A DNA stretch of 64,000 bases from Promethearchaeota archaeon (GCA_030605085.1 JAUWBH010000007.1:4489-68488), one strand, 5' to 3'. Positions 45,102-54,059 are shown, numbered from the stretch's first letter. The notes: generated by a model not told the origin, from the sequence alone. Made by a program: numbers and translations.

Positions 45102-45623
45102 ATGTTAAACGACAGTTATACAGAATATATTTATCAAGTAAGTGGAGAAACAATAAAATCTAGGCCAAATAAAATTTTCGAATCTACAGGAGTTTATTTA
45201 ATAATTGATAAAGATTTAAAAACGATTTGGGTATGGGCAGGAGTTAAATCGCGTTTATTCCACAGATACATGGCCTCAACTTGGGCGGGGAAGCTCAAAA
45301 GTAAGCAGAAATTCTACAATTTTGTATATGAAGTTATCAAAGAGGGAAGCGAACCTGACGATTTCCACACAATCTTTAACGAAATAAGCGAAAGTAGATT
45401 AGACTTAAAATATCCTGGAGAATCAAGAACAATGCAAATTAAAGGTAAAGATCCATCTTTGAGTAAAAATCTTAGGACTAAAATGAGCAAATTGTCAAAT
45501 TCACAAAAATCCCAAATTAAAAAGATCATATCTGAAATTAATGAAATGCAAATGCATATAACATATTCCATGGAACATATTGGAAAACGTATTGCTCAAA
45601 TTGAAAAAATATTGGAAAAATAA
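45102..45623 (+). CDS. Gelsolin-like domain protein
   Basis: A 173-residue protein. About 28-105 is a gelsolin/ADF-type fold: 'GVYLIIDKDLKTIWVWAG' followed by 'SRLFHRYMASTWAGKL', matching the 'vyllD....vfvWiGk.s...' core of gelsolin and villin repeats. The C-terminal 60 residues are a basic coiled coil. Gelsolin-like proteins in Asgard archaea act on actin. Last gene of the chemosensory run, 113 bases after cheC; membership of the operon is likely but not certain. A DNA copy of its 3' third is at 48352-48546. Confidence 0.75.
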   Translation: MLNDSYTEYIYQVSGETIKSRPNKIFESTGVYLIIDKDLKTIWVWAGVKSRLFHRYMASTWAGKLKSKQKFYNFVYEVIKEGSEPDDFHTIFNEISESRLDLKYPGESRTMQIKGKDPSLSKNLRTKMSKLSNSQKSQIKKIISEINEMQMHITYSMEHIGKRIAQIEKILEK

Positions 45624-45694
45624 AAGTAAATATTTAGTTTTTTGATCTAAATTATTAATCGCCAAAATCAATTTATAGTTATATTTTTTTCGAT

Positions 45695-45961
45695 TTTCAA
45701 AATAAATTATTTTACCTAGAATTAGGAGGATCAGTACCTGCTTTATTTGTATTAGTCGCAGATCCTTATTCTGATGTTGATCAATTTATTCCTTATTCCT
45801 GTATAGTTGCCGAAAAAATATCTTTAATTTTAAGTAATCGAGAGGTTTCTATTGAATTACCAAAATTGGGTGATAATGGAGAATTAGAGCTCAAACCACA
45901 TGGGGATTCTGCTGCTGGTAAAAATATTGTAACAAAAATTGTCACGATTGGAGATGTATTA
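45695..45961 (+). pseudogene. Relic of a roadblock-GTPase gene
   Basis: An open reading without start encodes 'LFYLELGGSVPALFVLVADP', then IPYSCIVAEKISLILSNRE, ending shortly after 'IVTIGDV'. This matches residues ~255-335 of the longin-roadblock-GTPase at 25242-26723 ('FYLELGTIPALLVLVADS', 'AEKISLILSNRN'). The join at about 45960, just where the P-loop should start, is with a TnpB fragment on the other strand. Confidence 0.8.
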
Positions 45962-46608
45962 TGATATTTCGCAATGTTTAGAATCGTATGATTCAAGAGT
46001 CTAATAATTTCTAAATTAATATGATAAATCCTATCCCATAGCACTCCCAACCTTGCTTCTAAGCGATTGTTTTTTATCTTTTTTTTGAAATTCGAGCATC
46101 CCTTCTCAAAAAGGCGATTTTGAAATTCGTGAATCTTATGTTGGATGGTTCTTATCTCTGAACGCATGTTGATTAACTTTAATTTTATATTTGAAAATTT
46201 CTTAGGTAATTTATTACGAAATCTTCGTCTCTTTTCAAATCTCCCCGTAGTGCTATTGAATTTCATGTCAAATAATGCCCTTTGTCCTAAAAAATAATGG
46301 GCAATCTCCTTTGATTTGTCTGGATCGCTCTTATCCACGACTGAAAGAACGGCAAAATGCTTCAATCCTAAATCTACTCCAATCTCAATATGTTTCACAA
46401 CTTCATCGTGAGATTGTTTCGAACTATTCTTTTTTTGGACTTCAAAAGGAAGGTGGAAAAACAATTTGCCTTTTTTCAGACGGATAACAGGCGGGTGTTT
46501 ACATGCTCCATTCTGTAAAAACTCTTTAATTCTTCCTTTCTTATCGTTAATTATAAATGTATGGAACTCTCTGCGCACAAAACTTAAGTCAATTGTTAAA
46601 TGCTAAAG
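45961..46608 (-). pseudogene. TnpB fragment (IS605 family)
   Basis: The minus frame has central TnpB sequence with the RuvC-I motif 'IEIGVDLGLKHFAVLSV' and the helical block before RuvC-II ('KLKLINMRSEIRTIQHKIHE'). It lacks the N-terminus, RuvC-II, the zinc finger and RuvC-III. The frame runs on for 56 codons into sequence antisense to the GTPase relic, so an automatic call of 261 residues (45793-46578) would be a chimera. Inactive relic. Confidence 0.85.
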
Positions 46609-46615
46609 GTTCGAC

Positions 46616-47035
46616 TTATAGACCTATGTCTCTTTTAGATTTTGAATGGGTATGGCTAAAGCCTTTTTTCATAAGACCAACATGAGGGCTTATAAAAAAG
46701 ATTAGATTACCATCTTTTCGTTCTCCACCTTTTAAATTGTCAGGAGGATGATGGCTCGCAGCAGTTATCCCAGAGACGCCACCAATAGGGTACGCACCAA
46801 GACCTCCTAAGTGAAATTCACTGTCATATTCTTTTTTTAAGCCCTTTTCAATAGTATCTCTTTGTTCAAGTCTATTAACATCATCAGGACAAACACTGAA
46901 AACTAATCTTGAGTTTTCTTTTTTAAAATCATTTTCAGATAGACTTCTTATAACTTCGGTCATGAAATCGTTTATATTACATACTTTACCCCAACTTCCA
47001 TAATCTTTTTGTAATTGATCAATAAATTCACTCAT
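46616..47035 (-). CDS. LCIB-like theta-carbonic anhydrase, 3' truncated
   Basis: 139 residues from ATG 47035 (a TTG at 47050 is also possible). 'VFSVCPDDVNRLEQRDTIEK' supplies Cys, Asp and Arg, and 'FHLGGLGAYPIGGVSGITAA' plus SHHPPD and 'IFFISPHVGLMKKG' match the LCIB/LCIC beta-type carbonic anhydrase family, which hydrates CO2. Family members are longer after the PHxG motif. Here the frame ends in unrelated Lys/Ser-rich residues next to the TnpB fragment, so the 3' end was lost to an insertion. The active site may still be whole. Confidence 0.6.
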   Translation of the reverse strand: MSEFIDQLQKDYGSWGKVCNINDFMTEVIRSLSENDFKKENSRLVFSVCPDDVNRLEQRDTIEKGLKKEYDSEFHLGGLGAYPIGGVSGITAASHHPPDNLKGGERKDGNLIFFISPHVGLMKKGFSHTHSKSKRDIGL

Positions 47036-47149
47036 TTCTTTTATCACCAATGTTTTATTTTTTTTTATGTTTTTAATCGATTAATTAAATTAAAAAAAAA
47101 TCTTCAGAGAATTGAATTTAAACTTGGAACGTTTAAATCCCATTTATAA

Positions 47150-48341
47150 ACACATAAATTCTTATTTATAAAATTTTATTAAAAAGAAAAATTTAAATAA
47201 AGATCAATTGTTATTTCGACTTTTTTAAAATAATCTATAAAAAACGATTCTAAAACGATTCTATATTTGAAACATTGTTATTTTTAATATCCCATAAAAC
47301 ATATAATAGCCTATTAATATTGCTGCTTCCCATCTTTTGAGCGTATTGTCTGACCATAAGAAATAATACAATAATCCCACTGCGATAAGAAGCATAGGAA
47401 TATCGAAATATAGTATTACTAAGGGAACGCTAAATTCTGCTATTATGGAACCTGAGGCGGTTCCTAAAAGAATATCACATATATTTGAACCCAATATATC
47501 GCCTACAGCAATTCCCTCGTCTTTTCTCTTCAATGCGGTTAAATCAGCTGTTAATTCTGGCATACTCGTAGCAAATCCTACTATAAAAATGCCGATTATA
47601 ATTCCTGGAATGTGTAATTCCCTTGCCAACTCGATTGCGGTTAAAATCGTGATTTCAGCTCCTACTATTAGGATTATAAGACCAATCGCAAATAAACTGA
47701 TACTCTTTTTGTAAGAAAGTGGATCTACATCTTTCTTATCTTCTAAAAGATGATCTAACCCATCCCTTTCAGCAATGAACTTTTTGATCTCATCTTCGGC
47801 TTTCTTCCGCTTTTTTTCACTTTTTATAGCTATCAACAAATATATAACATAAGCAATAATCATTAAAGCAGATTCTATGCGGGTTATCACCCCGTCGAGG
47901 GCACAGAAAAAAAATATAATTATTGAGATAAACATCATCAAGCCTTCTCTCCTTAATTCCCATTTACTCACGAAAATTGCTTGACTCATCCCCAAAATGC
48001 CTAAAATAAGGGTAACTTGAGTGAAATAAGAGCCAATTATGTTACCAATTACAATGCCATCTATATTTTCGGTTACGCCCGCCAATTTGTCCACACCACC
48101 TATTATACTTACTGCAATTTCCGGAAGGCTTGTACCAATCGCGAGAACTGTTAAACCCACTAAAAATTGACTAACTCCAAGTCGATTGGCTATGCTTTCT
48201 AAGCCTATCACGGTTAATTTGGCTCCATAAAACAAGGCAACAAACCCTATTAAAAGAAACAAAAGAACAAAAATAATCATCATATCTTCGTATTCCTAGA
48301 AAAGTGAATGTTTTTAAAGATTCACAAAACGAAAATAGATG
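47150..48341. repeat. Exchanger duplication unit 1
   Basis: This segment, from the AT-rich 3' flank (AGAAAAATTTAAATAAA) through the exchanger gene to CAAAACGAAAATA upstream, is repeated at about 48915-50090. Identity stops sharply at 48341, where the copied gelsolin 3' end begins. Confidence 0.75.
47261..48283 (-). CDS. CaCA-family cation/Ca2+ exchanger (copy 1)
   Basis: A 340-residue ten-segment antiporter with two alpha repeats. The first is 'LAIGTSLPEIAVSIIGG', the second 'IVGFATSMPELTADL', each with the essential Glu. A charged loop (about 150-185) separates the halves, as in YrbG/NCX-like exchangers. The amino-acid sequence is nearly identical to the gene at 49013, so this is a recent duplication. 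Ion specificity cannot be told. Confidence 0.88.
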   Translation of the reverse strand: MMIIFVLLFLLIGFVALFYGAKLTVIGLESIANRLGVSQFLVGLTVLAIGTSLPEIAVSIIGGVDKLAGVTENIDGIVIGNIIGSYFTQVTLILGILGMSQAIFVSKWELRREGLMMFISIIIFFFCALDGVITRIESALMIIAYVIYLLIAIKSEKKRKKAEDEIKKFIAERDGLDHLLEDKKDVDPLSYKKSISLFAIGLIILIVGAEITILTAIELARELHIPGIIIGIFIVGFATSMPELTADLTALKRKDEGIAVGDILGSNICDILLGTASGSIIAEFSVPLVILYFDIPMLLIAVGLLYYFLWSDNTLKRWEAAILIGYYMFYGILKITMFQI

Positions 48342-48546
48342 TCATCAAGAGACAATGCAAATTAAAGGTAAAGATCCATCTTTGAGTAAAAATCTTAGGA
48401 CTAAAATGAGCAAATTGTCAAATTCACAAAAATCCCAAATTAAAAAGATCATATCTGAAATTAATGAAATGCAAATGCATATAAAATATTCCATGGAACA
48501 TGTTGTAAAACATATTGCTCAAATTGAAAAAATATTGGAAAAATAA
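48304..48546 (+). pseudogene. Copied 3' end of the gelsolin-like gene
   Basis: From about 48352 the DNA repeats 45430-45623 almost base for base, giving 'TMQIKGKDPSLSKNLRTKMS' to 'IAQIEKILEK'. Upstream codons come from the exchanger promoter, so the gelsolin domain is missing. The 80-residue frame from ATG 48304 could still make a coiled-coil peptide. Confidence 0.8.
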
Positions 48547-48665
48547 AAATTAAAAACTTTTTTTATTACTCTACTCTTTTTTTTGGTTGAATTTGCCTTT
48601 TAATTTTTGACTAAAAATTGTATTTAAAAACAATTATCTTATTTTTTTATTGCATAAAATAAAAA

Positions 48666-48696
48666 GCCACCAAAGCTGAAAGCTTTGGAGGTGGTC
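48666..48696. repeat. IS605-type hairpin
   Basis: GCCACCAAAGCT, GAA, AGCTTTGGAGGTGGTC forms a strong stem with one bulged base. It looks like an IS200/IS605 end with no transposase attached. It lies between two exchanger copies. Confidence 0.5.
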
Positions 48697-48828
48697 GGGT
48701 CTCCGGAGTATTGGCAAGTTCTGGCGGAGATTAGGGCAAGTTCGGCAAGGAGGGCGTTCAATAGGTACTGTAGGAAAGATATCAAGGGTGCCCTCAAGGA
48801 AATCTTTAAAAGATTAGAAGTTGATTAG
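48691..48828 (+). CDS. 45-residue small ORF or gene remnant
   Basis: GTG 48691 preceded by GGAG opens a frame reading 'SPEYWQVLAEIRASSARRAF' and ending 'EIFKRLEVD'. It is clearly less AT-rich than its surroundings, with Arg and Ala codons that use G and C, suggesting foreign origin. It begins inside the IS605-type hairpin, so it may be the tail of a mobile-element gene. The rest of 48547-49012 shows nothing. Confidence 0.4.
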   Translation: MVGSPEYWQVLAEIRASSARRAFNRYCRKDIKGALKEIFKRLEVD

Positions 48829-48914
48829 ATAGTGTTATTAAGGTTAAAAACTATGTTTCGAATTAATATAAATTATACCTATAATTGATATATTTGGTAT
48901 ATTTGATATGTCCA

Positions 48915-50090
48915 TGTATTTCATTTATAAAAAGTTTATGAAATAGAAAAATTTAAATAAAAATTGATTAATTTTTCCCTTTTTCTCTTTTTTTCGTTTC
49001 AAAAGAACTCTCCTATATTTGAAACATCGTTATCTTTAATATCCCATAAAACATATAATAACTTATTAATATTGCTGCTTCCCATCTTTTGAGCGTATTG
49101 TCTGACCATAGGAAATAGTATAATAATCCCACTGCGATAAGAAGCATAGGTATATCGAAATATAGTATTACTAAGGGAACGCTAAATTCTGCTATTATGG
49201 AACCTGCGGCGGTTCCTAAAAGAATGTCACATATATTTGAACCTAATATATTGCCTACAGCAATTCCCTCGTCTTTTCTCTTCAATGCGATTAAATTAGC
49301 TATTAATTCTGGTATGCTCGTAGCAAATCCTACTATAAAAATGCCGATTATAATTCCTGGAATGTGTAATTCCCTTGCCAACTCGATTGCGGTTAAAATC
49401 GTGATTTCAGCTCCTACTATTAGGATTATAAGACCAACTGCGAATAAACTGATACACTTTTTGTAAGAAAGTGGATCTACATCTTTCTTATCTTCTAAAA
49501 GATAATCTAATCCATCTCTTTTAGCAATGAACTTTTTGATCTCATCTTCGGCTTTTTGCCGCTTTTTTTCACTTTTTATAGCTATCAACAAATATATAAT
49601 GTATGCAATAATCATAAAAACAGATTCTATGCGGGTTATCACCCCGTCGAGGGCACAGAAAAAAAAAATAATTATTGAGATAAACATCATCAGGCCTTCT
49701 CTCCTTAATTCCCATCTACTCACGAAAATTGCTTGACTCATTCCCAAAATGCCTAAAATAAGGGTAACTTGAGTGAAATAAGAGCCAATTATGTTACCAA
49801 TTACAATCCCATCTACATTTTCGGTTACACCCGCTAATTTGTCCACACCACCTATTATACTTACTGCAATTTCCGGAAGGCTTGTACCAATTGCGAGAAC
49901 TGTTAAACCCACTAAAAATTGACTAACTCCAAGTCGTTTGGCTATACTTTCTAAGCCTATCACGGTTAATTTGGCTCCATAAAACAAAGCAACAAACCCT
50001 ATTAAAAGAAAAAAAAGAATAAAAACAATCATCATCATATCTTCTTACTTCTAGAATAGTGAATATTTTTAAAGATTTACAAAACGAAAA
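48915..50090. repeat. Exchanger duplication unit 2
   Basis: Second copy of the segment at 47150-48341. After 50090 the sequence differs (TCCCATTTCTAC), marking the breakpoint. Confidence 0.75.
49013..50038 (-). CDS. CaCA-family cation/Ca2+ exchanger (copy 2)
   Basis: A 341-residue near twin of the gene at 47261. It has the same alpha repeats ('IGTSLPEIAVSIIGG' and 'VGFATSIPELIANL') and the same charged loop. The few changes are conservative except Thr-Ala-Asp to Ile-Ala-Asn after the second repeat Glu, which could alter ion choice. Both copies are intact, so dosage or slight specialisation is possible. Confidence 0.88.
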   Translation of the reverse strand: MMMIVFILFFLLIGFVALFYGAKLTVIGLESIAKRLGVSQFLVGLTVLAIGTSLPEIAVSIIGGVDKLAGVTENVDGIVIGNIIGSYFTQVTLILGILGMSQAIFVSRWELRREGLMMFISIIIFFFCALDGVITRIESVFMIIAYIIYLLIAIKSEKKRQKAEDEIKKFIAKRDGLDYLLEDKKDVDPLSYKKCISLFAVGLIILIVGAEITILTAIELARELHIPGIIIGIFIVGFATSIPELIANLIALKRKDEGIAVGNILGSNICDILLGTAAGSIIAEFSVPLVILYFDIPMLLIAVGLLYYFLWSDNTLKRWEAAILISYYMFYGILKITMFQI

Positions 50091-50183
50091 TATCCCATTT
50101 CTACATTTAAGAAAAAATTGTAAATAAAATAATTTTTTTTTTTAAGAATTATAAAGAATTTAAGAGTAGAATAAAAAAATAGC

Positions 50184-50312
50184 TTATTTAACCATTGTCA
50201 TTAAAAATCTAAGAAATAGACTGGTATCTGCAAAGTATTTATTGCCATAGATAAGTCTACCCTCTAAATCTTTATTAAATATAAGTGCGGGGATATTATT
50301 TAGAATAATTTT
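50184..50312 (-). pseudogene. Gene fragment, unknown
   Basis: A 42-codon stop-to-stop frame with no ATG, GTG or TTG before protein-like sequence ('NNIPALIFNKDLEGRLIYG', ending 'FLMTMVK'). The LIFNKDLEG-LIYG pattern is like strands of a roadblock or longin domain. It is probably a scrap of such a gene. The rest of 50039-50607 shows no gene. Confidence 0.35.
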
Positions 50313-50607
50313 CTAATTAAAAGTTATAAGAAGCCTTTAATTTTAAAACAATAAATAGTTTAACGATTGAATTTTCTTTAAATTAAATAGTAAACAATTC
50401 TCAATTATATTATTATAAATTAAAAGAAAACTTCAATTATATCGTTATGAAATAAAAAAAATGCCTGTTAAAAGGTGATATAAGATTACAACTATAAATG
50501 AAGAAATATATTTGAGAAAGTTAACCACAAGGAAGTTTATGCGAAATCAAATCTCCTTGAAAAATGAATAAATATCCAAGTTTGTCCAAATTTTTTATAA
50601 ATAGTCA

Positions 50608-51564
50608 CTACAGTAAGATAAATAATAATAGATATGAACCAAAATAGATTGAAATAAAAAGAACCCCTGCCTTTTTATCCATCTTTCCTCTTAAAGAAAC
50701 CACCATTATTACTACGATAGAAGCACAAATAACATAAAGAATAGTGGGAATTGCTAGTTCAGCTGAAACTGCTTGTGGAAAAATTAGTGACCCTATTGCT
50801 ATAGATATCGTCGTATCTACTAAGCAACTACCAATTATATCCCCAATTGCGATTTCACGTTGCTTTTTCTTTAGAGCGTTTATATCTACCGCCAATTCTG
50901 GTAGAGAAGTTCCGATACTAAGTATAAAGAAACTGATGATGTATTCGTGAATATTCAATGCGGTTGAAAGTATTAGTATCGATTGTATGATAATATACGA
51001 ACTAATAGCTACTCCAATAAAAGCGAAAATTGCTATTGTAGCATGATATTTTTTACTTTTAAAATTTTCTGTTAAATTCATTGTATTTACACGCTCTGCA
51101 ACCTTGTCCTTAGTTACAAAATATATTAATGTTGCAAAAAGCCCATAACTCGCCATCAGAAATATAGCATCAAGACGCGTAAAATATCCTTTCTCAACAA
51201 CGAGGAATATCATAAAAAGCGATACTATTAAACAAGCACCTATTATAATGAATTCCTTCTTGTCAACCTTGAACGTGCCGCAAATAATAGGCAAGAGCCC
51301 AAAAACTAAAGTCAATTGAGTTAAATCTGAACCTACAGAATCACCTACATTTATATCTCCATGCCCCATAGAGCATGCGATAATTGAGTTAAAGATCTCA
51401 GGAATATCAGTGCCTATTGATACGAATGTGATTCCAATTATTAGGGGTGATATACCCAAACCAGAAGCGAGAATAGCAGTATGTTTTACGGCTACACTAC
51501 TGGTATAGGCTATAAGCAGTATGCCACCAATGAGCATCAATATAGCTAATCCAATGTCAAACAT
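50608..51564 (-). CDS. CaCA-family cation/Ca2+ exchanger (diverged)
   Basis: A 318-residue ten-segment antiporter of the same family as the two upstream copies but far diverged. The alpha repeats are 'SIGTDIPEIFNSIIA' (Ser-Leu replaced by Asp-Ile) and 'SIGTSLPELAVDINA', both with Glu. It ends with a separate C-terminal helix. The region upstream carries TTGTAC...GTACAA, a small inverted repeat near 51631-51649. Confidence 0.85.
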   Translation of the reverse strand: MFDIGLAILMLIGGILLIAYTSSVAVKHTAILASGLGISPLIIGITFVSIGTDIPEIFNSIIACSMGHGDINVGDSVGSDLTQLTLVFGLLPIICGTFKVDKKEFIIIGACLIVSLFMIFLVVEKGYFTRLDAIFLMASYGLFATLIYFVTKDKVAERVNTMNLTENFKSKKYHATIAIFAFIGVAISSYIIIQSILILSTALNIHEYIISFFILSIGTSLPELAVDINALKKKQREIAIGDIIGSCLVDTTISIAIGSLIFPQAVSAELAIPTILYVICASIVVIMVVSLRGKMDKKAGVLFISIYFGSYLLLFILL

Positions 51565-51785
51565 CTATTTAAGAATAATCATATGAATAAAGTTCAATTT
51601 AATCAAAATAGTAATTTTTACATTATTTATAAAGTTGTACATTTTTGGTACAAAAGAAGTGCAGAAAATGGTCAATTAAAAGCCAGATTAACACCAATTA
51701 TTGGATGATATTTGGAAATTTAGAAATCAAAGACTAATTTATCTTAAAAGTAAATCCCGATTTTTCACTCCTTAATTCTTAAAAA

Positions 51786-53294
51786 TTAGGTGATGGAAGT
51801 GTATATCGTTTCTCCAGTAGTCTTATCTATCTTTAGATGCCTAAACTTTGCACTTTCTCGAATGATTTCTTCCGTATTCATTATAGTAATAATAACATCT
51901 TCGGGAAACAAATATCTTGCGAGATGAATTATCATATCTTTAGATTCAATGCAATTAAGTAATTTTAAACTCTCACAAGAATACAATAATTCGCTTATCA
52001 AATCGTAATTAGTCTCCTCCGAAAATTCAAGAATTTCTAAATTTCTATAAATTTTAGAAATGATTTGATCTAAAAGGTCGTAATCATTTAAACTTTTAAG
52101 ATTATTTCTCATATAATTAAAGAATAATACGTGATATGTAGCTTCGGAACTAATAAATCCATCTCGATATTGTTTTATTCCTTTAGAAGTGAGCCGATGT
52201 TCTATCTCATCAATAATCGCATTAATTTTTTGAGGCTCAATTTTATGATAAACTCCTAAAGTATTGTAAATTTTTAATATAATTACTAACTGGGAAGTCT
52301 CTAAATCTTTCAAATAATTCGGTTCAAAGTATTTTTTATCTCCTTTAAGAAGCTCCTTAATTTGTCCCTCCGAAATTTCCTTAAGAAAATTTAACGACAT
52401 GCAGGATTTAAAGAAATAATATATTTTGATAGTTGCTTCAACAATTGGAGCCTCAAACTCGTCAATATTTTCGTCGTACATGTTGAGTAAAAAGTACTTT
52501 ATGTGTAATTCATCATCTTCCGTTAATGGTATTGATAAATTTTTAGCTAAGTAAATTCCACAATAATAAAGATCCGGATTTTTTAGAGACACTAAGGGGA
52601 TTGTATCTAACCATTGGTCGCTGTTATTCTTTATATACTCTTTAATTTGGGAAAAATCAAAAAACTGTTGTATGTTAAAAAAATCTACGATTCTATAGAT
52701 CATATAAATAAATTGTAATTTAGCTAAAGGATCCTTAAAATCATCAGAACTTTCAATTTTATTTTTATTTTCTCTAAATTTCTGAATTATTTTTTCCTGA
52801 ATTTTTAAGTATTTTTGTAAACTTTTTTTTTTTTCTGGTGATTTTTCAAACAACCTCTTAAGATTACTTAACTCCATGATAAATTCCCAAGGAAGAATTC
52901 GTGCGGATCTTAAATTAGCCATTATCGACGAAACATTTGCATTTGAGAGGTAATCAAGAATTTTCCTTAAAAAGATTTCGTAGACCATCGGAACTATTTT
53001 TACATAAAATTCCATTATTGAAGATAACATTCCGAACCTTTTTTTTTGAAGTTCGTGAATTGGTACTAAAAAATCGTTCTCTATCTCTGTTTCTTCAAAT
53101 CCTAGTTCAAGAAAACTATCCTTTAGATATATAAGGAGCTTTTCAAAACCTTCTTCTAGGCTCTCTCTCGCTAACGAATGTTCGCGCGTGAAAATAAATA
53201 ATTTCTTCAAAAAATAATTATCAATATTTTCGTAAAATAAATTAATTTCACTAAGATATAAATCTAAAATGTTAAATAATCCTTGAAAAATCAT
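51786..53294 (-). CDS. All-helical protein, unknown
   Basis: A 502-residue soluble protein, almost wholly helical and rich in Leu, Ile and Glu. The C-terminal half (about 245-450) has spaced blocks such as 'LKNPDLYYCGIYLAKNL' and 'QYRDGFISSEATYHVLFF'. These recall the alpha/alpha-toroid repeats of prenyltransferase-like proteins, but no catalytic motif is seen. Its leader contains TTTGTGGTAAAAA 17-30 bases before the ATG. It is divergent from the A-ATPase operon. Confidence 0.55.
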   Translation of the reverse strand: MIFQGLFNILDLYLSEINLFYENIDNYFLKKLFIFTREHSLARESLEEGFEKLLIYLKDSFLELGFEETEIENDFLVPIHELQKKRFGMLSSIMEFYVKIVPMVYEIFLRKILDYLSNANVSSIMANLRSARILPWEFIMELSNLKRLFEKSPEKKKSLQKYLKIQEKIIQKFRENKNKIESSDDFKDPLAKLQFIYMIYRIVDFFNIQQFFDFSQIKEYIKNNSDQWLDTIPLVSLKNPDLYYCGIYLAKNLSIPLTEDDELHIKYFLLNMYDENIDEFEAPIVEATIKIYYFFKSCMSLNFLKEISEGQIKELLKGDKKYFEPNYLKDLETSQLVIILKIYNTLGVYHKIEPQKINAIIDEIEHRLTSKGIKQYRDGFISSEATYHVLFFNYMRNNLKSLNDYDLLDQIISKIYRNLEILEFSEETNYDLISELLYSCESLKLLNCIESKDMIIHLARYLFPEDVIITIMNTEEIIRESAKFRHLKIDKTTGETIYTSIT

Positions 53295-53577
53295 TTTATA
53301 TGTTTAATCTTTTTTACCACAAAATTCTCTGTGTTTAATTTTCCGGACTTATTTTTATAATAAAATAGACTTATTTAATCTTTTTTATAAAATCTTTAAA
53401 TTTATTATAAAAAAATTAATTAGTTTATTTGAAATTCTATGAATTCACATGTAAATTAAAGACTATTTCAAGCCAAAATTTTTTTTTTTTTTTAAAAAAT
53501 TTTTTATATTAAAAATATCTCTCCTTTAGTATAAATAGAAGAAAATTTTCAAAACTAATATTAAAGTGTGAAAAATT

Positions 53578-53928
53578 ATGAAGCCGAAGTATAAATTTTA
53601 TTTCTTAATAGCGTTATTCCAGATCTTTTTAGTTGGGGTTGTATTTTTTACTGTTAACGGAGTTATTTCTATTGTAAATGTTGCTGCACAAGGTAATCAA
53701 GTTTCTTCTGCGAATGTTGCTGCCTTAGCATTTGCTGCAGCAATTAGCGTTAGTACTGCAGTGTTAGGTAGCGCCTTTGCAATTAGAACGGTTGGGACGG
53801 CAGCTATCTCTTCCCTTACGGAACGCGAGGAAAGTTTTTTTAAGGCTTTTTTAGTTTGCGCCCTAGCAGAAGCTCTGGCGATTTACGGGTTAATAATTGC
53901 TATACTTTTATGGACTAAAATCCCATAA
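53578..53928 (+). CDS. atpK: A-type ATPase subunit K (proteolipid ring)
   Basis: A 116-residue rotor ring subunit. It has an N-terminal helix, then the classic two-helix hairpin. The first helix is Ala/Gly/Ser-rich; the second, 'VCALAEALAIYGLIIAIL', holds the ion-binding Glu. The polar loop SLTEREESFFKA contacts the central stalk. A single hairpin plus one extra N-terminal helix, whose first ~25 residues could be a cleaved signal. TAGTATAAATAG (about 53527) gives a promoter. First gene of the ATPase run. Confidence 0.92.
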   Translation: MKPKYKFYFLIALFQIFLVGVVFFTVNGVISIVNVAAQGNQVSSANVAALAFAAAISVSTAVLGSAFAIRTVGTAAISSLTEREESFFKAFLVCALAEALAIYGLIIAILLWTKIP

Positions 53929-54059
53929 AATTTCCAAATTCTGGAATTTATTGTATTTAACGGCTAGAACAAAAAATAATTGGTGAATTTTTAACGAGTA
54001 TTGTTATTCCATCGTATACATATACATATATAAAAATAGGATTTCTAAAGCAATTAATT

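Noticed and set aside
45793..46578. A single 261-residue TnpB-like CDS
   Set aside because: Only the part above about 45961 is TnpB; the rest is antisense to a GTPase relic and has no TnpB motifs.
46600..46625. GGTTCGACT resembling a tRNA T-loop
   Set aside because: No matching anticodon or acceptor stem around it.
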